Positions 44,446 to 51,815 of a stretch of DNA of 64,000 bases are shown here, piece after piece. The notes beneath the pieces are model-generated. The model made no database searches, was not told the origin of the DNA, and saw only the letters and a list, made by a program, of their open reading frames with translations. Position numbers and translations under genes: made by a program. Numbering within the stretch: position 1 is the stretch's first letter; each line of letters begins with the position of its first letter. The DNA is from Gudongella sp034006985 (GTDB taxonomy: Bacteria; Bacillota; Clostridia; Tissierellales; Tissierellaceae), in the NCBI GenBank assembly GCA_034006985.1, contig JAVERT010000003.1:102102-166101 (forward strand), given 5' to 3'.

Positions 44446-45027
44446 TTACTTTACCTCCCACACATCCAAAACCTCTTTATAATTAATAGCTAAGCTATGA
44501 TCAGACACATAAATATCAATTACTTTCCCATTATACTTATCAGCAACCCATGTGCTCGTTGTATCTTGTACTTTGTAGGTCCCCAATCCTTCAATCTCAA
44601 GCCTGGTACCAGGGGCAAGTGGACTAGCAACCGAATAATCAGCAGTTAGCTCAGTTCCATAAGCTCCTGTTACTAGTTCCTCACCATTTTCTTTAATAGG
44701 CCTATTCTTTGCATACTCACCACAGCACTTTTCACAAGAGCAATACTTAGTGATAGTGTACTCACCTAAGCTTGTTCTCACTCGTGCAACTTCCTCAACT
44801 TCATCTTCTCTGCTGCTCTGTAATTTGTTTTCAATCTCTTCATTCTCCTCTTTAGATTCTTCTTTGTAAGTTTCTTCGTATTCTGATTGACTAATAAGGA
44901 TGTACTCTATCTTTTTAGTCTCTCCCTTATCAGCTAATGCAACTATCTTTATTATCATTCCTAGTATTAAAAGGCTTAAAAGCAGAACGCTTAAGAGTCT
45001 AAAGGGATGAATTTTAACTCTTTTCAT
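44446..45027 (-). CDS. Membrane-anchored 3D-domain (cell-wall hydrolase-like) protein
   Basis: About 193 residues. N-terminal TM helix (LLSVLLLSLLILGMIIKI), an acidic linker, and a C-terminal 3D domain: ITKYCSCEKCCGEYAKNRP, ELTADYSVASPLAPGT, and VIDIYVSDHSLA with the three conserved Asp. 3D domains are lytic-transglycosylase-like (RpfB/YabE type). ATG at 45027 has AAAGGAG; a frame to 45081 does not. Odd for an early phage gene. Confidence 0.82.
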   Translation of the reverse strand: MKRVKIHPFRLLSVLLLSLLILGMIIKIVALADKGETKKIEYILISQSEYEETYKEESKEENEEIENKLQSSREDEVEEVARVRTSLGEYTITKYCSCEKCCGEYAKNRPIKENGEELVTGAYGTELTADYSVASPLAPGTRLEIEGLGTYKVQDTTSTWVADKYNGKVIDIYVSDHSLAINYKEVLDVWEVK

Positions 45028-45217
45028 CCTGGCCACGCTCCTTTGAATTCTTTTGTGCTTTTTTAAACTTAAGAAACTCATCAGCCATCATATCTAGAAA
45101 TTCATCAAACTTTTCATTTGCATACGGTGATACTCTTATTTCTTCATAGCTTTCAGTTGTAGATATTAACTTTTCCGTTTCTCTATCTATAGTTAAAGTT
45201 GTTATTAGAGCTTCCAT
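45014..45217 (-). CDS. Phage early protein, unknown
   Basis: About 67 residues. ATG at 45217 follows AAGGAGGAG. LTIDRETEKLISTTESYEEI and FDEFLDMMADEFLKFKKAQ. Overlaps the start of the 3D-domain gene. Unknown. Confidence 0.55.
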   Translation of the reverse strand: MEALITTLTIDRETEKLISTTESYEEIRVSPYANEKFDEFLDMMADEFLKFKKAQKNSKERGQDEKS

Positions 45218-45284
45218 TCTTCTCCTCCTTAGTTTCCTTATTCCTTTCATTATGGTAAAATTTACCTTGAAAGGGGGTGATAAT

Positions 45285-45485
45285 ATGAGCTATGCAAACT
45301 ATGAAACATTAGTTGCAGATGTTGTTAAAGACTTTGATTTCGATAAAGTATCTGATTTAAGTAAAGATGAATTTACTAAACTCCTATCAAAAGCTATTGG
45401 TAAATCCATTGAATCAAACTTAAGCAAATCTTTTATTGAAGAAGTAGTTACGGATTATATAAGTAGAGAATTAAAGATGCGTTAG
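45285..45485 (+). CDS. Solitary plus-strand small phage gene
   Basis: 66 residues, acidic and helical (ANYETLVADVVKDFDFDKVSD). Has its own promoter-like TATGGTAAAAT and AAAGGGGGTG site and ends before a hairpin (45491-45512), so it is an independent insertion in a minus-strand operon. ATG at 45285 fits the site. Confidence 0.65.
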   Translation: MSYANYETLVADVVKDFDFDKVSDLSKDEFTKLLSKAIGKSIESNLSKSFIEEVVTDYISRELKMR

Positions 45486-45490
45486 CCTAA

Positions 45491-45512
45491 CTGAGCCTAC
45501 TTACCGGCTCAG
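45491..45512 (+). terminator. Hairpin after the plus-strand small gene
   Basis: CTGAGCC / GGCTCAG around an 8-nt loop, without a strong T-run; may function bidirectionally. Confidence 0.4.
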
Positions 45513-45515
45513 TAT

Positions 45516-45839
45516 TTAGTTGGACTCTTTAATCTTGTGTTTTCCAATTTGTCTTTTATAAGCTTCTTTAATAAATTCAGTTGCAGCGGTATACTCATCC
45601 TTTTTCATGTCGCTATAATAAACTTTTGAAAGAATATCTTTTTCTGCTATTTGTAAATCTCCATAAGTCTCAGATTCTTTCATAGTTCTAGTTACTATCC
45701 AATCAGATATTTCTCTACACTTTTTAAAAGCTACCTCATACTCTTTTATTAAATTATCAATATCTCTGTTTAGCTTTTCTGATTTTTTTATAATTTCCTT
45801 AGCTTCCTCTGTAAAGATGTTATTGTTTTTGTTTTCCAT
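45516..45839 (-). CDS. Early phage coiled-coil protein
   Basis: 107 residues, helical (AKEIIKKSEKLNRDIDNLIKEY), with YGDLQIAEKDIL near residue 60. AGGAGGAG at 6-7 bp. Distant likeness to the 89-residue product at 46507-46776, which has a similar YGELNKDISKL segment. Unknown. Confidence 0.6.
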   Translation of the reverse strand: MENKNNNIFTEEAKEIIKKSEKLNRDIDNLIKEYEVAFKKCREISDWIVTRTMKESETYGDLQIAEKDILSKVYYSDMKKDEYTAATEFIKEAYKRQIGKHKIKESN

Positions 45840-45861
45840 TTTTTTCTCCTCCTAGATTAAT

Positions 45862-46167
45862 CTATAAATTATCTGTATTTCTTACTTCTCTTCTCAGTTG
45901 ATCCATAACTATATCTACAACATTTTTAAGATCTCCTTCATTGTCAACACCTTTAACTTTTACTATCCCTATATGAGTAATGTCTTTTTTATCTGATAAA
46001 TCTACACATCTAACACCTGCAGTCGCATTATCTTCTAAATATTTAATAACTTCGTACGATACATCTTGAAAATTTGAAATAGTCATTTGATGTTTTATTA
46101 CTTGCTCTAAGATTAGATCCGTTAATTCTTCCTCTACATTCTTTGTTATAAGTCTTTTATCTTCCAT
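45862..46167 (-). CDS. Early phage protein with a tape-measure-like C-terminus
   Basis: 101 residues. The N-terminal 60 are helical and unrelated to anything recognised. Residues about 64-98 (DITHIGIVKVKGV through VVDIVMDQLRREVR) align with the last 35 residues of the tape measure gene, 19 of 35 identical by eye, including DQLRREVR. Nucleotides are also similar. AGGAGGAG precedes the ATG. It is in the early operon, away from tail genes. Possible decoy or immunity factor; that is inference. Confidence 0.75.
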   Translation of the reverse strand: MEDKRLITKNVEEELTDLILEQVIKHQMTISNFQDVSYEVIKYLEDNATAGVRCVDLSDKKDITHIGIVKVKGVDNEGDLKNVVDIVMDQLRREVRNTDNL

Positions 46168-46206
46168 CTTCTCCTCCTATTTATTAGATTGTTATTTATA
46201 ACCCCG

Positions 46207-46221
46207 CTATGTTAAAATCTC
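46207..46221 (+). promoter_or_regulatory. Promoter-like element for the second solitary plus-strand gene
   Basis: TATGTTAAAATCTCC resembles the element upstream of the 45285 gene (TATGGTAAAATTTAC), followed by AAAGGGGGTGA in both. Extended -10-like TGnTAAAAT; a TTGTTA lies 18 bp upstream. Confidence 0.45.
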
Positions 46222-46240
46222 CTTAAAGGGGGTGAAAACA

Positions 46241-46504
46241 ATGAATAAAGCTTTATTAACATTTTCTAATGGTGAAAAATTAGAGTTGTATGAAAATCAG
46301 TTAGTTATTCCCATAGGAAAATTAATTATAGATAATAAAACAACCGTTTCTCAACAACCAACGCATGAACTTTGGTACCATTCAAGTGCTGGGATGATAC
46401 CATCAATCACTGAATTACTTGTCAAATATGAGTTTTTCCACTTATTGGATAACAGTGATAAAATATATAAATCCTCTGCTGTAGTTACAGTAGAAAATCT
46501 TTAG
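46241..46504 (+). CDS. Second solitary plus-strand small phage gene
   Basis: 87 residues, beta-rich (ALLTFSNGEKLELYENQLVIP), no family recognised. It has the same leader design as 45285-45485. ATG at 46241 fits AAAGGGGG; GTG at 46232 overlaps the site. Confidence 0.65.
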   Translation: MNKALLTFSNGEKLELYENQLVIPIGKLIIDNKTTVSQQPTHELWYHSSAGMIPSITELLVKYEFFHLLDNSDKIYKSSAVVTVENL

Positions 46505-46506
46505 TT

Positions 46507-46776
46507 TTACTTTGAACGGTTTGTTAGTGGCAAATCGTTCATTTCTATTAACACCTTACTTTTAATAATCGCTATTAAAGCTTCATATTGATATGCATCT
46601 TTATATTCAAGAGATTTAGCTAATTTAGATATATCTTTGTTTAATTCACCATATGTTGTATTTTCTTTTTTGAGTTCTTCAAGGATTTCAACTGCTATAT
46701 CATTTATAGATTCGTTATATCTAATAATTAATCTTTCTACTTTGCTTTCTTTTGAATCTTTCACTCTTCTCCACAT
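46507..46776 (-). CDS. Early phage helical protein
   Basis: 89 residues, with ESINDIAVEILEELKKENTTYGEL. The first gene after the cro-like regulator. Start uncertain (ATG 46776 is close to AGGAGG, a GTG lies 15 bp later). Operator-like ACAC-N5-GTGT is just upstream. Confidence 0.55.
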   Translation of the reverse strand: MWRRVKDSKESKVERLIIRYNESINDIAVEILEELKKENTTYGELNKDISKLAKSLEYKDAYQYEALIAIIKSKVLIEMNDLPLTNRSK

Positions 46777-46797
46777 CCTCCTATTTATATGTTTTCT

Positions 46798-46810
46798 ACA
46801 CTTTAAGTGT
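46798..46810. promoter_or_regulatory. Operator site O5 (ACACTTTAAGTGT)
   Basis: A palindrome of the same ACAC-N5-GTGT type as the four control-region sites, located between the cro-like gene and the next early gene. Confidence 0.6.
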
Positions 46811-46812
46811 AT

Positions 46813-47007
46813 CTATTGATTAAAAAAAATTTTATCCGTCTCTCCTTCAGGAAATGCTGATTTAAACATTAAAATAAAATTGTAGCTAGGATTTCTATCT
46901 CCGTATTCAATCTTTTCATAGAAGGAACTGGAAACTCCTATTTTATCAGCAATTTCATTAACAGTTAAGTTTTTTGATTTTCTAAAATTTATTAATTCAT
47001 TTCTCAT
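46813..47007 (-). CDS. Cro-like XRE regulator
   Basis: 64 residues, almost entirely an HTH: LINFRKSKNLTVNEIADKIGVSSSFYEKIEYGDRNPS. First gene of the leftward early operon and divergent from the CI-like repressor across the operator region. SD AAGGAGG. Confidence 0.85.
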   Translation of the reverse strand: MRNELINFRKSKNLTVNEIADKIGVSSSFYEKIEYGDRNPSYNFILMFKSAFPEGETDKIFFNQ

Positions 47008-47036
47008 ATTTTTACCTCCTTGTATAAATATTTAAT

Positions 47037-47136
47037 ACACTTAATGTGTGTATATTTAGATATTAACACACTCAAAGTGTACTGTCAATACTTTTAACAC
47101 ATTTTGTGTGTAAATGTTTATCAACACATAGAGTGT
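47037..47136. promoter_or_regulatory. Four operator sites between cro-like and CI-like genes
   Basis: ACACTTAATGTGT (47037), ACACTCAAAGTGT (47068), ACACATTTTGTGT (47097) and ACACATAGAGTGT (47124) share ACAC-N5-GTGT with about 30 bp spacing (31, 29, 27). They flank or overlap both divergent promoters. Likely bound by the two HTH regulators. Confidence 0.8.
47060..47088 (-). promoter_or_regulatory. Leftward early promoter (PR-like)
   Basis: On the minus strand TTGACA, 17-bp spacer, TAATAT. Operator 47068-47080 fills the spacer, so a bound repressor would block it. Confidence 0.8.
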
Positions 47137-47138
47137 GG

Positions 47139-47144
47139 TATAAT
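47139..47144 (+). promoter_or_regulatory. -10 element of the CI-like repressor promoter
   Basis: TATAAT, 33 bp before the start codon; the -35 region overlaps the fourth operator and is weak, which fits autoregulation. Confidence 0.6.
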
Positions 47145-47176
47145 ATGAGCAACTACACACAAAGGAGGTTAGTATT

Positions 47177-47572
47177 ATGTTAGGAGACAGAATTAAGAAA
47201 GAAAGAATCTCAAAAGATATTACTCAATTAGAGTTAAGTAAAGTTTTAGAAGTTTCTACAAGTACAGTTGGTATGTATGAGCAAAACCGTAGATCCCCAG
47301 ACAATGAAACCTTAACTAAATTAGCAAAATACTTTAATGTCAGCACCGACTACCTACTCGGAAACTCCGACATAAAAAACCCCTACAGTGAAGATTCCCT
47401 CCCAGATGATTTCAATACACCAGAAGAGGCAATGGACTTTCTACTTAATAAAAATGTAATCATGGGGTTTACTGGATTTGACATACATAGTTTAACAGAT
47501 GAGGAAAAAACACAATACGCAAGGGACCTACTAGATCATTTAAAACTGCTTAGCTTAAAGTATAAAAAATAG
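47177..47572 (+). CDS. CI-like XRE repressor
   Basis: 131 residues. N-terminal HTH (LGDRIKKERISKDITQLELSKVLEVS), then VSTDYLLGNSDI, typical of Firmicutes prophage repressors. The C-terminal part is helical and short, with no LexA-like protease. Neighbouring ImmA/IrrE peptidase suggests derepression by cleavage, as in ICEBs1-type regulation. AAAGGAGG precedes the ATG. Confidence 0.88.
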   Translation: MLGDRIKKERISKDITQLELSKVLEVSTSTVGMYEQNRRSPDNETLTKLAKYFNVSTDYLLGNSDIKNPYSEDSLPDDFNTPEEAMDFLLNKNVIMGFTGFDIHSLTDEEKTQYARDLLDHLKLLSLKYKK

Positions 47573-47583
47573 GAGGATGAAAT

Positions 47584-47970
47584 ATGTCTGATCATGAATT
47601 CAAAGTTATTGAGATAATAGATGAATTTTCATTATTGATAAACTACGGTAGAGATGATGGCGCTGGTGAGGGTGACGAGATTAGAATTTTATCAATTGGA
47701 GATGAGGTTACAGATCCAGAGACAAAAGAAAGCTTAGGAACATTGGACTTTATAAAAGATACCCTTACTATAGTAATTGCATATGATGGTTTTTCTTTGT
47801 GTAAAAAAATAGAGACTTCGCATATAAACGTTCTTACAAGCCCATTATCACAATTTAGTAAAACTACTAAAGAAGTTAAGGCTTTAAACGTTGATGAAAA
47901 AGACTTTTCTCATAAAAAGTTTTCTCAAGAAAAAACGATTAAAGTAGGAGATACTATAGAAATATTGTAG
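47584..47970 (+). CDS. Prophage beta-barrel protein next to the repressor
   Basis: 128 residues. The first 85 resemble FlgT-C-like small barrels (FSLLINYGRDDGAGEGDEIRI, DPETKESLGTLDF). Genes of this type sit beside repressors in other prophages; function unknown. Twelve bp after the repressor stop. Confidence 0.6.
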   Translation: MSDHEFKVIEIIDEFSLLINYGRDDGAGEGDEIRILSIGDEVTDPETKESLGTLDFIKDTLTIVIAYDGFSLCKKIETSHINVLTSPLSQFSKTTKEVKALNVDEKDFSHKKFSQEKTIKVGDTIEIL

Positions 47971-48001
47971 ATATAGTCAAAAAGATTTAACCTTCAACAG
48001 A

Positions 48002-48029
48002 TTGACATTTTATACAGAAATGCTATAAT
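48002..48029 (+). promoter_or_regulatory. Promoter of the AbiF-linked ncRNA
   Basis: TTGACA, 16-bp spacer, TATAAT; consensus -35 and -10. Confidence 0.8.
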
Positions 48030-48035
48030 GTAACT

Positions 48036-48111
48036 AAGTTAACTAGCTGATACTTAAATGGACAGCTCAGAAAGCCCCTGTTACATTATTTTGTAACAGG
48101 GGCTTTTGGTT
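48036..48111 (+). ncRNA. AbiF-associated small RNA
   Basis: About 75 nt, with an internal stem AGCTG (48045-48049)/CAGCT (48063-48067) and a strong 15-bp terminator AAAGCCCCTGTTACA / TGTAACAGGGGCTTT, then TTTTGG. It ends about 30 bp before abiF. Conserved structured RNAs upstream of abiF genes are known from memory; they are thought to act with the HEPN protein. Confidence 0.7.
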
Positions 48112-48140
48112 TTTGTAAAATAACTATTTAGGAGAACAAA

Positions 48141-49109
48141 ATGGATAAACCCTTTCTTACTTTTGAACAACAAATTGAAAAGTTAAAAACAGATTATGGC
48201 TTGATTATTCCAAACTATAACTTTGCTCTGAAAGCTTTGTATTCATTTTCCTATTATGATTTAGTTAATGGTTATCAGTCAATTTATATGATGGATAATA
48301 AATACAAGAACGGTATCACAATGGAGCTTTTATGTGCGACACATATGTTTAACAAAAATATTCAAGGTGTTCTTTTTAAGTATTCTACATATGCTGAAAA
48401 TGCATTTAAAACACTTCTTTCTCATGTAATAGCTAACAGTTTTTCAGAGAATCAGGGTAAATATTTAGACATTGTCAACTACAAGAAATTTAGCAATCCT
48501 GAAAGAAAAAAAAGATTAGAAGATAATCTTAAGACTATTAAATATATTTGTCAAAATACCAATGACACTCCAACCAGCTTTTACAGGAAAACAAAGAATC
48601 ATATCCCTCCATGGATATTATTTCGTAATATAAGTTTTTCTGATGCAACCAATTTATTTTCTTTTTTAGAAACTAAAGAAAAAAATGATCTTTTCAATTA
48701 TATGAACTATTTAAATACCGATAAAATAGATTTTCAGAATAAAGTGAATATCTTATTAGATGCTTTGACATTGACTAGAAAATTTAGGAACAAAATTGCT
48801 CATAATTTAGATTTTTTAACTTATAGAGGTTCGAGATTAAATAAAAATGCAAACTTCTTCTTTAAAGATTCATTAGTATTAGAAAGTGAATTAAAGCGAA
48901 CTAGACATGATATATGGGCGATGGTATTATCAATCGTTATTTTACTAAATAATAATACATTAATATACAATTTTTTAGCAGAACTTAATTCATTTATGGA
49001 ATCAGATGAAAATATGACAAGCCTATATTGTGATTTTGCGGGCATCCCTCATGACTTTGGTACTAGAATATCAAAATTTATGAAAGAATCCTTGTCTGAT
49101 ATCTCTTAA
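48141..49109 (+). CDS. abiF: Abortive-infection AbiF-like (Abi_2) HEPN protein
   Basis: 322 residues. LTFEQQIEKLKTDYGLIIPNY and HIPPWILFRNISF are hallmarks of the Abi_2 (AbiD/AbiF) family. RNKIAH at 216-221 is a HEPN R-x4-H ribonuclease motif. It may act as an RNA-guided or RNA-inhibited toxin that halts other phages. AGGAGAAC precedes the ATG; the ncRNA and its terminator come just before. Located in the immunity module, so expressed in the lysogen. Confidence 0.85.
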   Translation: MDKPFLTFEQQIEKLKTDYGLIIPNYNFALKALYSFSYYDLVNGYQSIYMMDNKYKNGITMELLCATHMFNKNIQGVLFKYSTYAENAFKTLLSHVIANSFSENQGKYLDIVNYKKFSNPERKKRLEDNLKTIKYICQNTNDTPTSFYRKTKNHIPPWILFRNISFSDATNLFSFLETKEKNDLFNYMNYLNTDKIDFQNKVNILLDALTLTRKFRNKIAHNLDFLTYRGSRLNKNANFFFKDSLVLESELKRTRHDIWAMVLSIVILLNNNTLIYNFLAELNSFMESDENMTSLYCDFAGIPHDFGTRISKFMKESLSDIS

Positions 49110-49128
49110 AACGCTTGGAGGGGAACTT

Positions 49129-49575
49129 ATGAATTTAACCTGGATAGACAAATACATAGATGGAGTAATAGAGCATACTGGGACTAATGATATATTTGAA
49201 ATTTATAAAACACTTGATATTGAAATAAAGAGAGTAGATAAAAACGACTCTATACTACATGGTAATGAGGCTATTTACATAAGAAATTATTTAGGCTTAG
49301 AACTTGTATTTATAAATGACTCTCTACCCTTTAGGTATGAGAAGTTTATACTTGCACATGAATTAGCCCATGCCCTACTACATATTGACCAAGCTCAGGC
49401 TGCTTATAATAATAAGCTTATTATAAAAAGTAAATTTGAACTACAAGCCGACTATTTTGCCCTTAAACTGCTTGATATATCTATAGACAAGACTTACTAT
49501 GATGGGTGCACATTTGAGCAAGTAGCAAAGAGTTTGTGCGTAGGTGAAGCTATACTAGAATATGAGTTTGGATAG
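49129..49575 (+). CDS. ImmA/IrrE-type metallopeptidase
   Basis: 148 residues. HEXXH motif in ILAHELAHALLH, and a downstream acidic ELQADYFALKLL segment. In ICEBs1 and phi105-like elements such proteases cleave the repressor to trigger excision. Close partner of the CI-like gene. SD GGAGGGG. Confidence 0.9.
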   Translation: MNLTWIDKYIDGVIEHTGTNDIFEIYKTLDIEIKRVDKNDSILHGNEAIYIRNYLGLELVFINDSLPFRYEKFILAHELAHALLHIDQAQAAYNNKLIIKSKFELQADYFALKLLDISIDKTYYDGCTFEQVAKSLCVGEAILEYEFG

Positions 49576-49600
49576 TTATTTGTGAAAGGAGGGACCTATA

Positions 49601-51148
49601 ATGCAAACTGCTGTAGCATATGCTAGATTTTCAAGCGATAATCAAAGAGAAGAGTCAATCGATGCTCAAATAAGAGCTATCAAAGATTACTGCGTACAAA
49701 ATGATATTGAACTTCTTAAAATATACTCTGATGAAGCCATGACTGGTACTAATGATGATAGGCCTCAGTTTCAAATGATGCTTGAAGAGGTTGAAAATAT
49801 TGACTATGTAATTGTACATAAACTTGATAGATTTGCTCGTAATAGGTATGACAGCGCTGTTAATAAAAGGAAGCTTAGGGATAAGGGTGCAAGGGTTAAG
49901 TCAGTCCTTGAACAGTTTGATGATTCACCTGAGTCTGTTATGCTTGAATCTATCATTGAGGGTATGAACGAGTACTATTCTCTTAACCTATCTCGAGAAG
50001 TTAAGAAGGGACATAGAGAAAATGCGTTAAAAGCTAAACACAATGGAGGTCGCCCTCCTCTTGGTTATGATGTAGATGAAAACCTAAACTATATTATAAA
50101 TGAGGATGAGGCTGTAATTGTTAGACTGATTTTTAAGTTATACAGTGATGGGTATGGGTATTTAAAGATTATAGATATATTAAATAGTAATGGATACAGA
50201 TCTAAGGTTGGTAAAGAGTTTGGAAAGAATAGTTTGTACGAGATTCTAAGAAATGAAAAGTACAGAGGAGTTTATTTATACAATAGGAGAAAGAGAATGG
50301 GTAATTCATATAACAATCATAAGGATAATGAAAATAAAATAAGAATCGAAGATGCTATGCCAAAAATCATTGATGATACTACTTGGGAGAATGTTAGAGA
50401 TAAGAGAGAAGATAATAAAAGAAAAGGCGGTTCTTTTAGATCTAAGTTTTTATACCTATTATCGGGTAAGCTCCAGCATGATTGCGGTTCTATTATGACT
50501 GGTACTGTTAAGACTAATAAGAAGTCTGATACTCCTGTTTATTATTACAGGTGCGAGGATAAAGACTGTAGTATAAAACCTAAGTCTATCCAGGTGAATA
50601 ATATTGAGCCTTTTGTTATTAATGCTCTTACTACTTATATATTTAATCCTGATTCTACTTTTGCTAAGGAGATGTTTAATAAAGTTAATTCTAAGGATGA
50701 TGTTGCTGAATTTGAGCTACTTAAGAAGAGGCTTGATAAGATTGTAAGAGAAGAGGATAAAATCACAGAGGCGGTTGTAAAAGGACTGTTAAATGATAGT
50801 TTGATTTCTAAGAACAAAGACCTACAAGAGCAAAAGACTGCTATAACTATAAAAATTAATAATCTTAAGAGCGATCATAAATCTTACACCATGGATGAAA
50901 TCAATGAGTATATGCAAAAGTATGCTGATCTAAAAGATTATGATAGAGAAGCTCAGAAAAGAGTCATTGATATGTTTGTTCATAAGGTTATACTTACTGA
51001 GGATAGAGTTCGTATAATCCTATATCCTAACCCATTTGGTACAAGGGCGCAAGACAATGGCGACTCTCACCCCGACCAGTTTAAACACTGTAATCGTAAA
51101 GATTACAGTGTTTTTTTATTTTTGATTTTATTTCCACCTGGCATTTAA
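49601..51148 (+). CDS. int: Large serine recombinase (phage integrase), C-terminus replaced by host DNA
   Basis: 515 residues. Resolvase catalytic domain at about 1-140 (YARFSSDNQREESIDAQ with the catalytic Ser), recombinase domain at about 160-270, zinc ribbon around CGSIMTG and YYRCEDKDCS, and a long coiled coil near 370-460. It catalyses site-specific integration. The last ~24 codons (after 51078) come from chromosomal DNA: in the circular phage it would end ...GDSHPDHQYSRHFILEMPRVA, a stop at 13074-13076, giving 507 residues. Confidence 0.93.
   Translation: MQTAVAYARFSSDNQREESIDAQIRAIKDYCVQNDIELLKIYSDEAMTGTNDDRPQFQMMLEEVENIDYVIVHKLDRFARNRYDSAVNKRKLRDKGARVKSVLEQFDDSPESVMLESIIEGMNEYYSLNLSREVKKGHRENALKAKHNGGRPPLGYDVDENLNYIINEDEAVIVRLIFKLYSDGYGYLKIIDILNSNGYRSKVGKEFGKNSLYEILRNEKYRGVYLYNRRKRMGNSYNNHKDNENKIRIEDAMPKIIDDTTWENVRDKREDNKRKGGSFRSKFLYLLSGKLQHDCGSIMTGTVKTNKKSDTPVYYYRCEDKDCSIKPKSIQVNNIEPFVINALTTYIFNPDSTFAKEMFNKVNSKDDVAEFELLKKRLDKIVREEDKITEAVVKGLLNDSLISKNKDLQEQKTAITIKINNLKSDHKSYTMDEINEYMQKYADLKDYDREAQKRVIDMFVHKVILTEDRVRIILYPNPFGTRAQDNGDSHPDQFKHCNRKDYSVFLFLILFPPGI
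51064..51078 (+). other. Prophage attachment site, right copy (inside int)
   Basis: CTCTCACCCCGACCA, identical to the tRNA-Pro 3' end. The integrase frame crosses it. Confidence 0.9.
51083..51117 (+). terminator. Chromosomal terminator formerly downstream of tRNA-Pro
   Basis: AAACACTGTAATC-GTAAA-GATTACAGTG followed by seven T. In the uninserted chromosome it would lie right after the tRNA; now it falls inside the 3' end of the int frame. Confidence 0.85.
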
Positions 51149-51358
51149 CATTTTTACATAGTAATCTCTTTCACTAATTCCACAAACAGGGCATTTTTTA
51201 ACACCTAAAAAACTATCTTTTACAAAAATAACAGGACTACTGCAATAAGGACACCACATTTGATTTGGTTTTAGAGTTACTCTATCGGGTATTTTTTTAT
51301 CAGCCGATTTATTTATAACAGGTTTTACTAACGAAAATAGATTTAGCTCCTTAATCAT
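51128..51358 (-). CDS. Host zinc-ribbon protein
   Basis: 76 residues. CPYCSSPV and CPVCGIS make a four-Cys ribbon. Convergent with and overlapping the int end by 21 bp. It is the first host gene right of the prophage. Function unknown. Confidence 0.65.
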   Translation of the reverse strand: MIKELNLFSLVKPVINKSADKKIPDRVTLKPNQMWCPYCSSPVIFVKDSFLGVKKCPVCGISERDYYVKMLNARWK

Positions 51359-51815
51359 ATCTACCCTTCTTTCATCTATCTGTTATATACAGTATAGCAC
51401 TTATTGGAATTTTATAACCACTCACTTTATTCATCATAACAAGGCAACAAGCACTTTACACCCAACTACATCTATTATTTTAGTCTTCCGAATTAAACTC
51501 TTGGGATAATATAATTTTATCAAATTGGTTGGCATAAGCATATACTGCTAGACTTCCTCCTAGATACATCAATAACACTTTAAGATAAATAAATAAGAAA
51601 ATGTTATTAGTTATAAAATAAATATTTTTACTAAATTAGACTTTTGTATTGAAATAATAGGGTGTTTAGGTTATATTTAGAATATGAATTGGAATTAATT
51701 GTTGTTTTTTGAATATTCTTAAGGATAAATTGTTAACATATTAATTACATTGGTTTTTTATATGAAAATGGGTAATATCCTTAATACAAACTTTATTTAA
51801 AAAGGAGAATCTTAT
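51359..51815. other. Intergenic region without a clear gene
   Basis: AT-rich. A minus-strand 29-codon frame (51480-51569), YLGGSLAVYAYANQF then a charged end, has an AGGAGGAAG inside it rather than before it and may be a relic. A weak promoter for the sixA-like gene is likely near 51740-51790. Nothing else seen. Confidence 0.3.

Noticed and set aside
13031..51078. CRISPR array within the prophage
   Set aside because: No regularly spaced direct repeats of 24-40 bp with spacers found; the operator sites are 13-bp palindromes.
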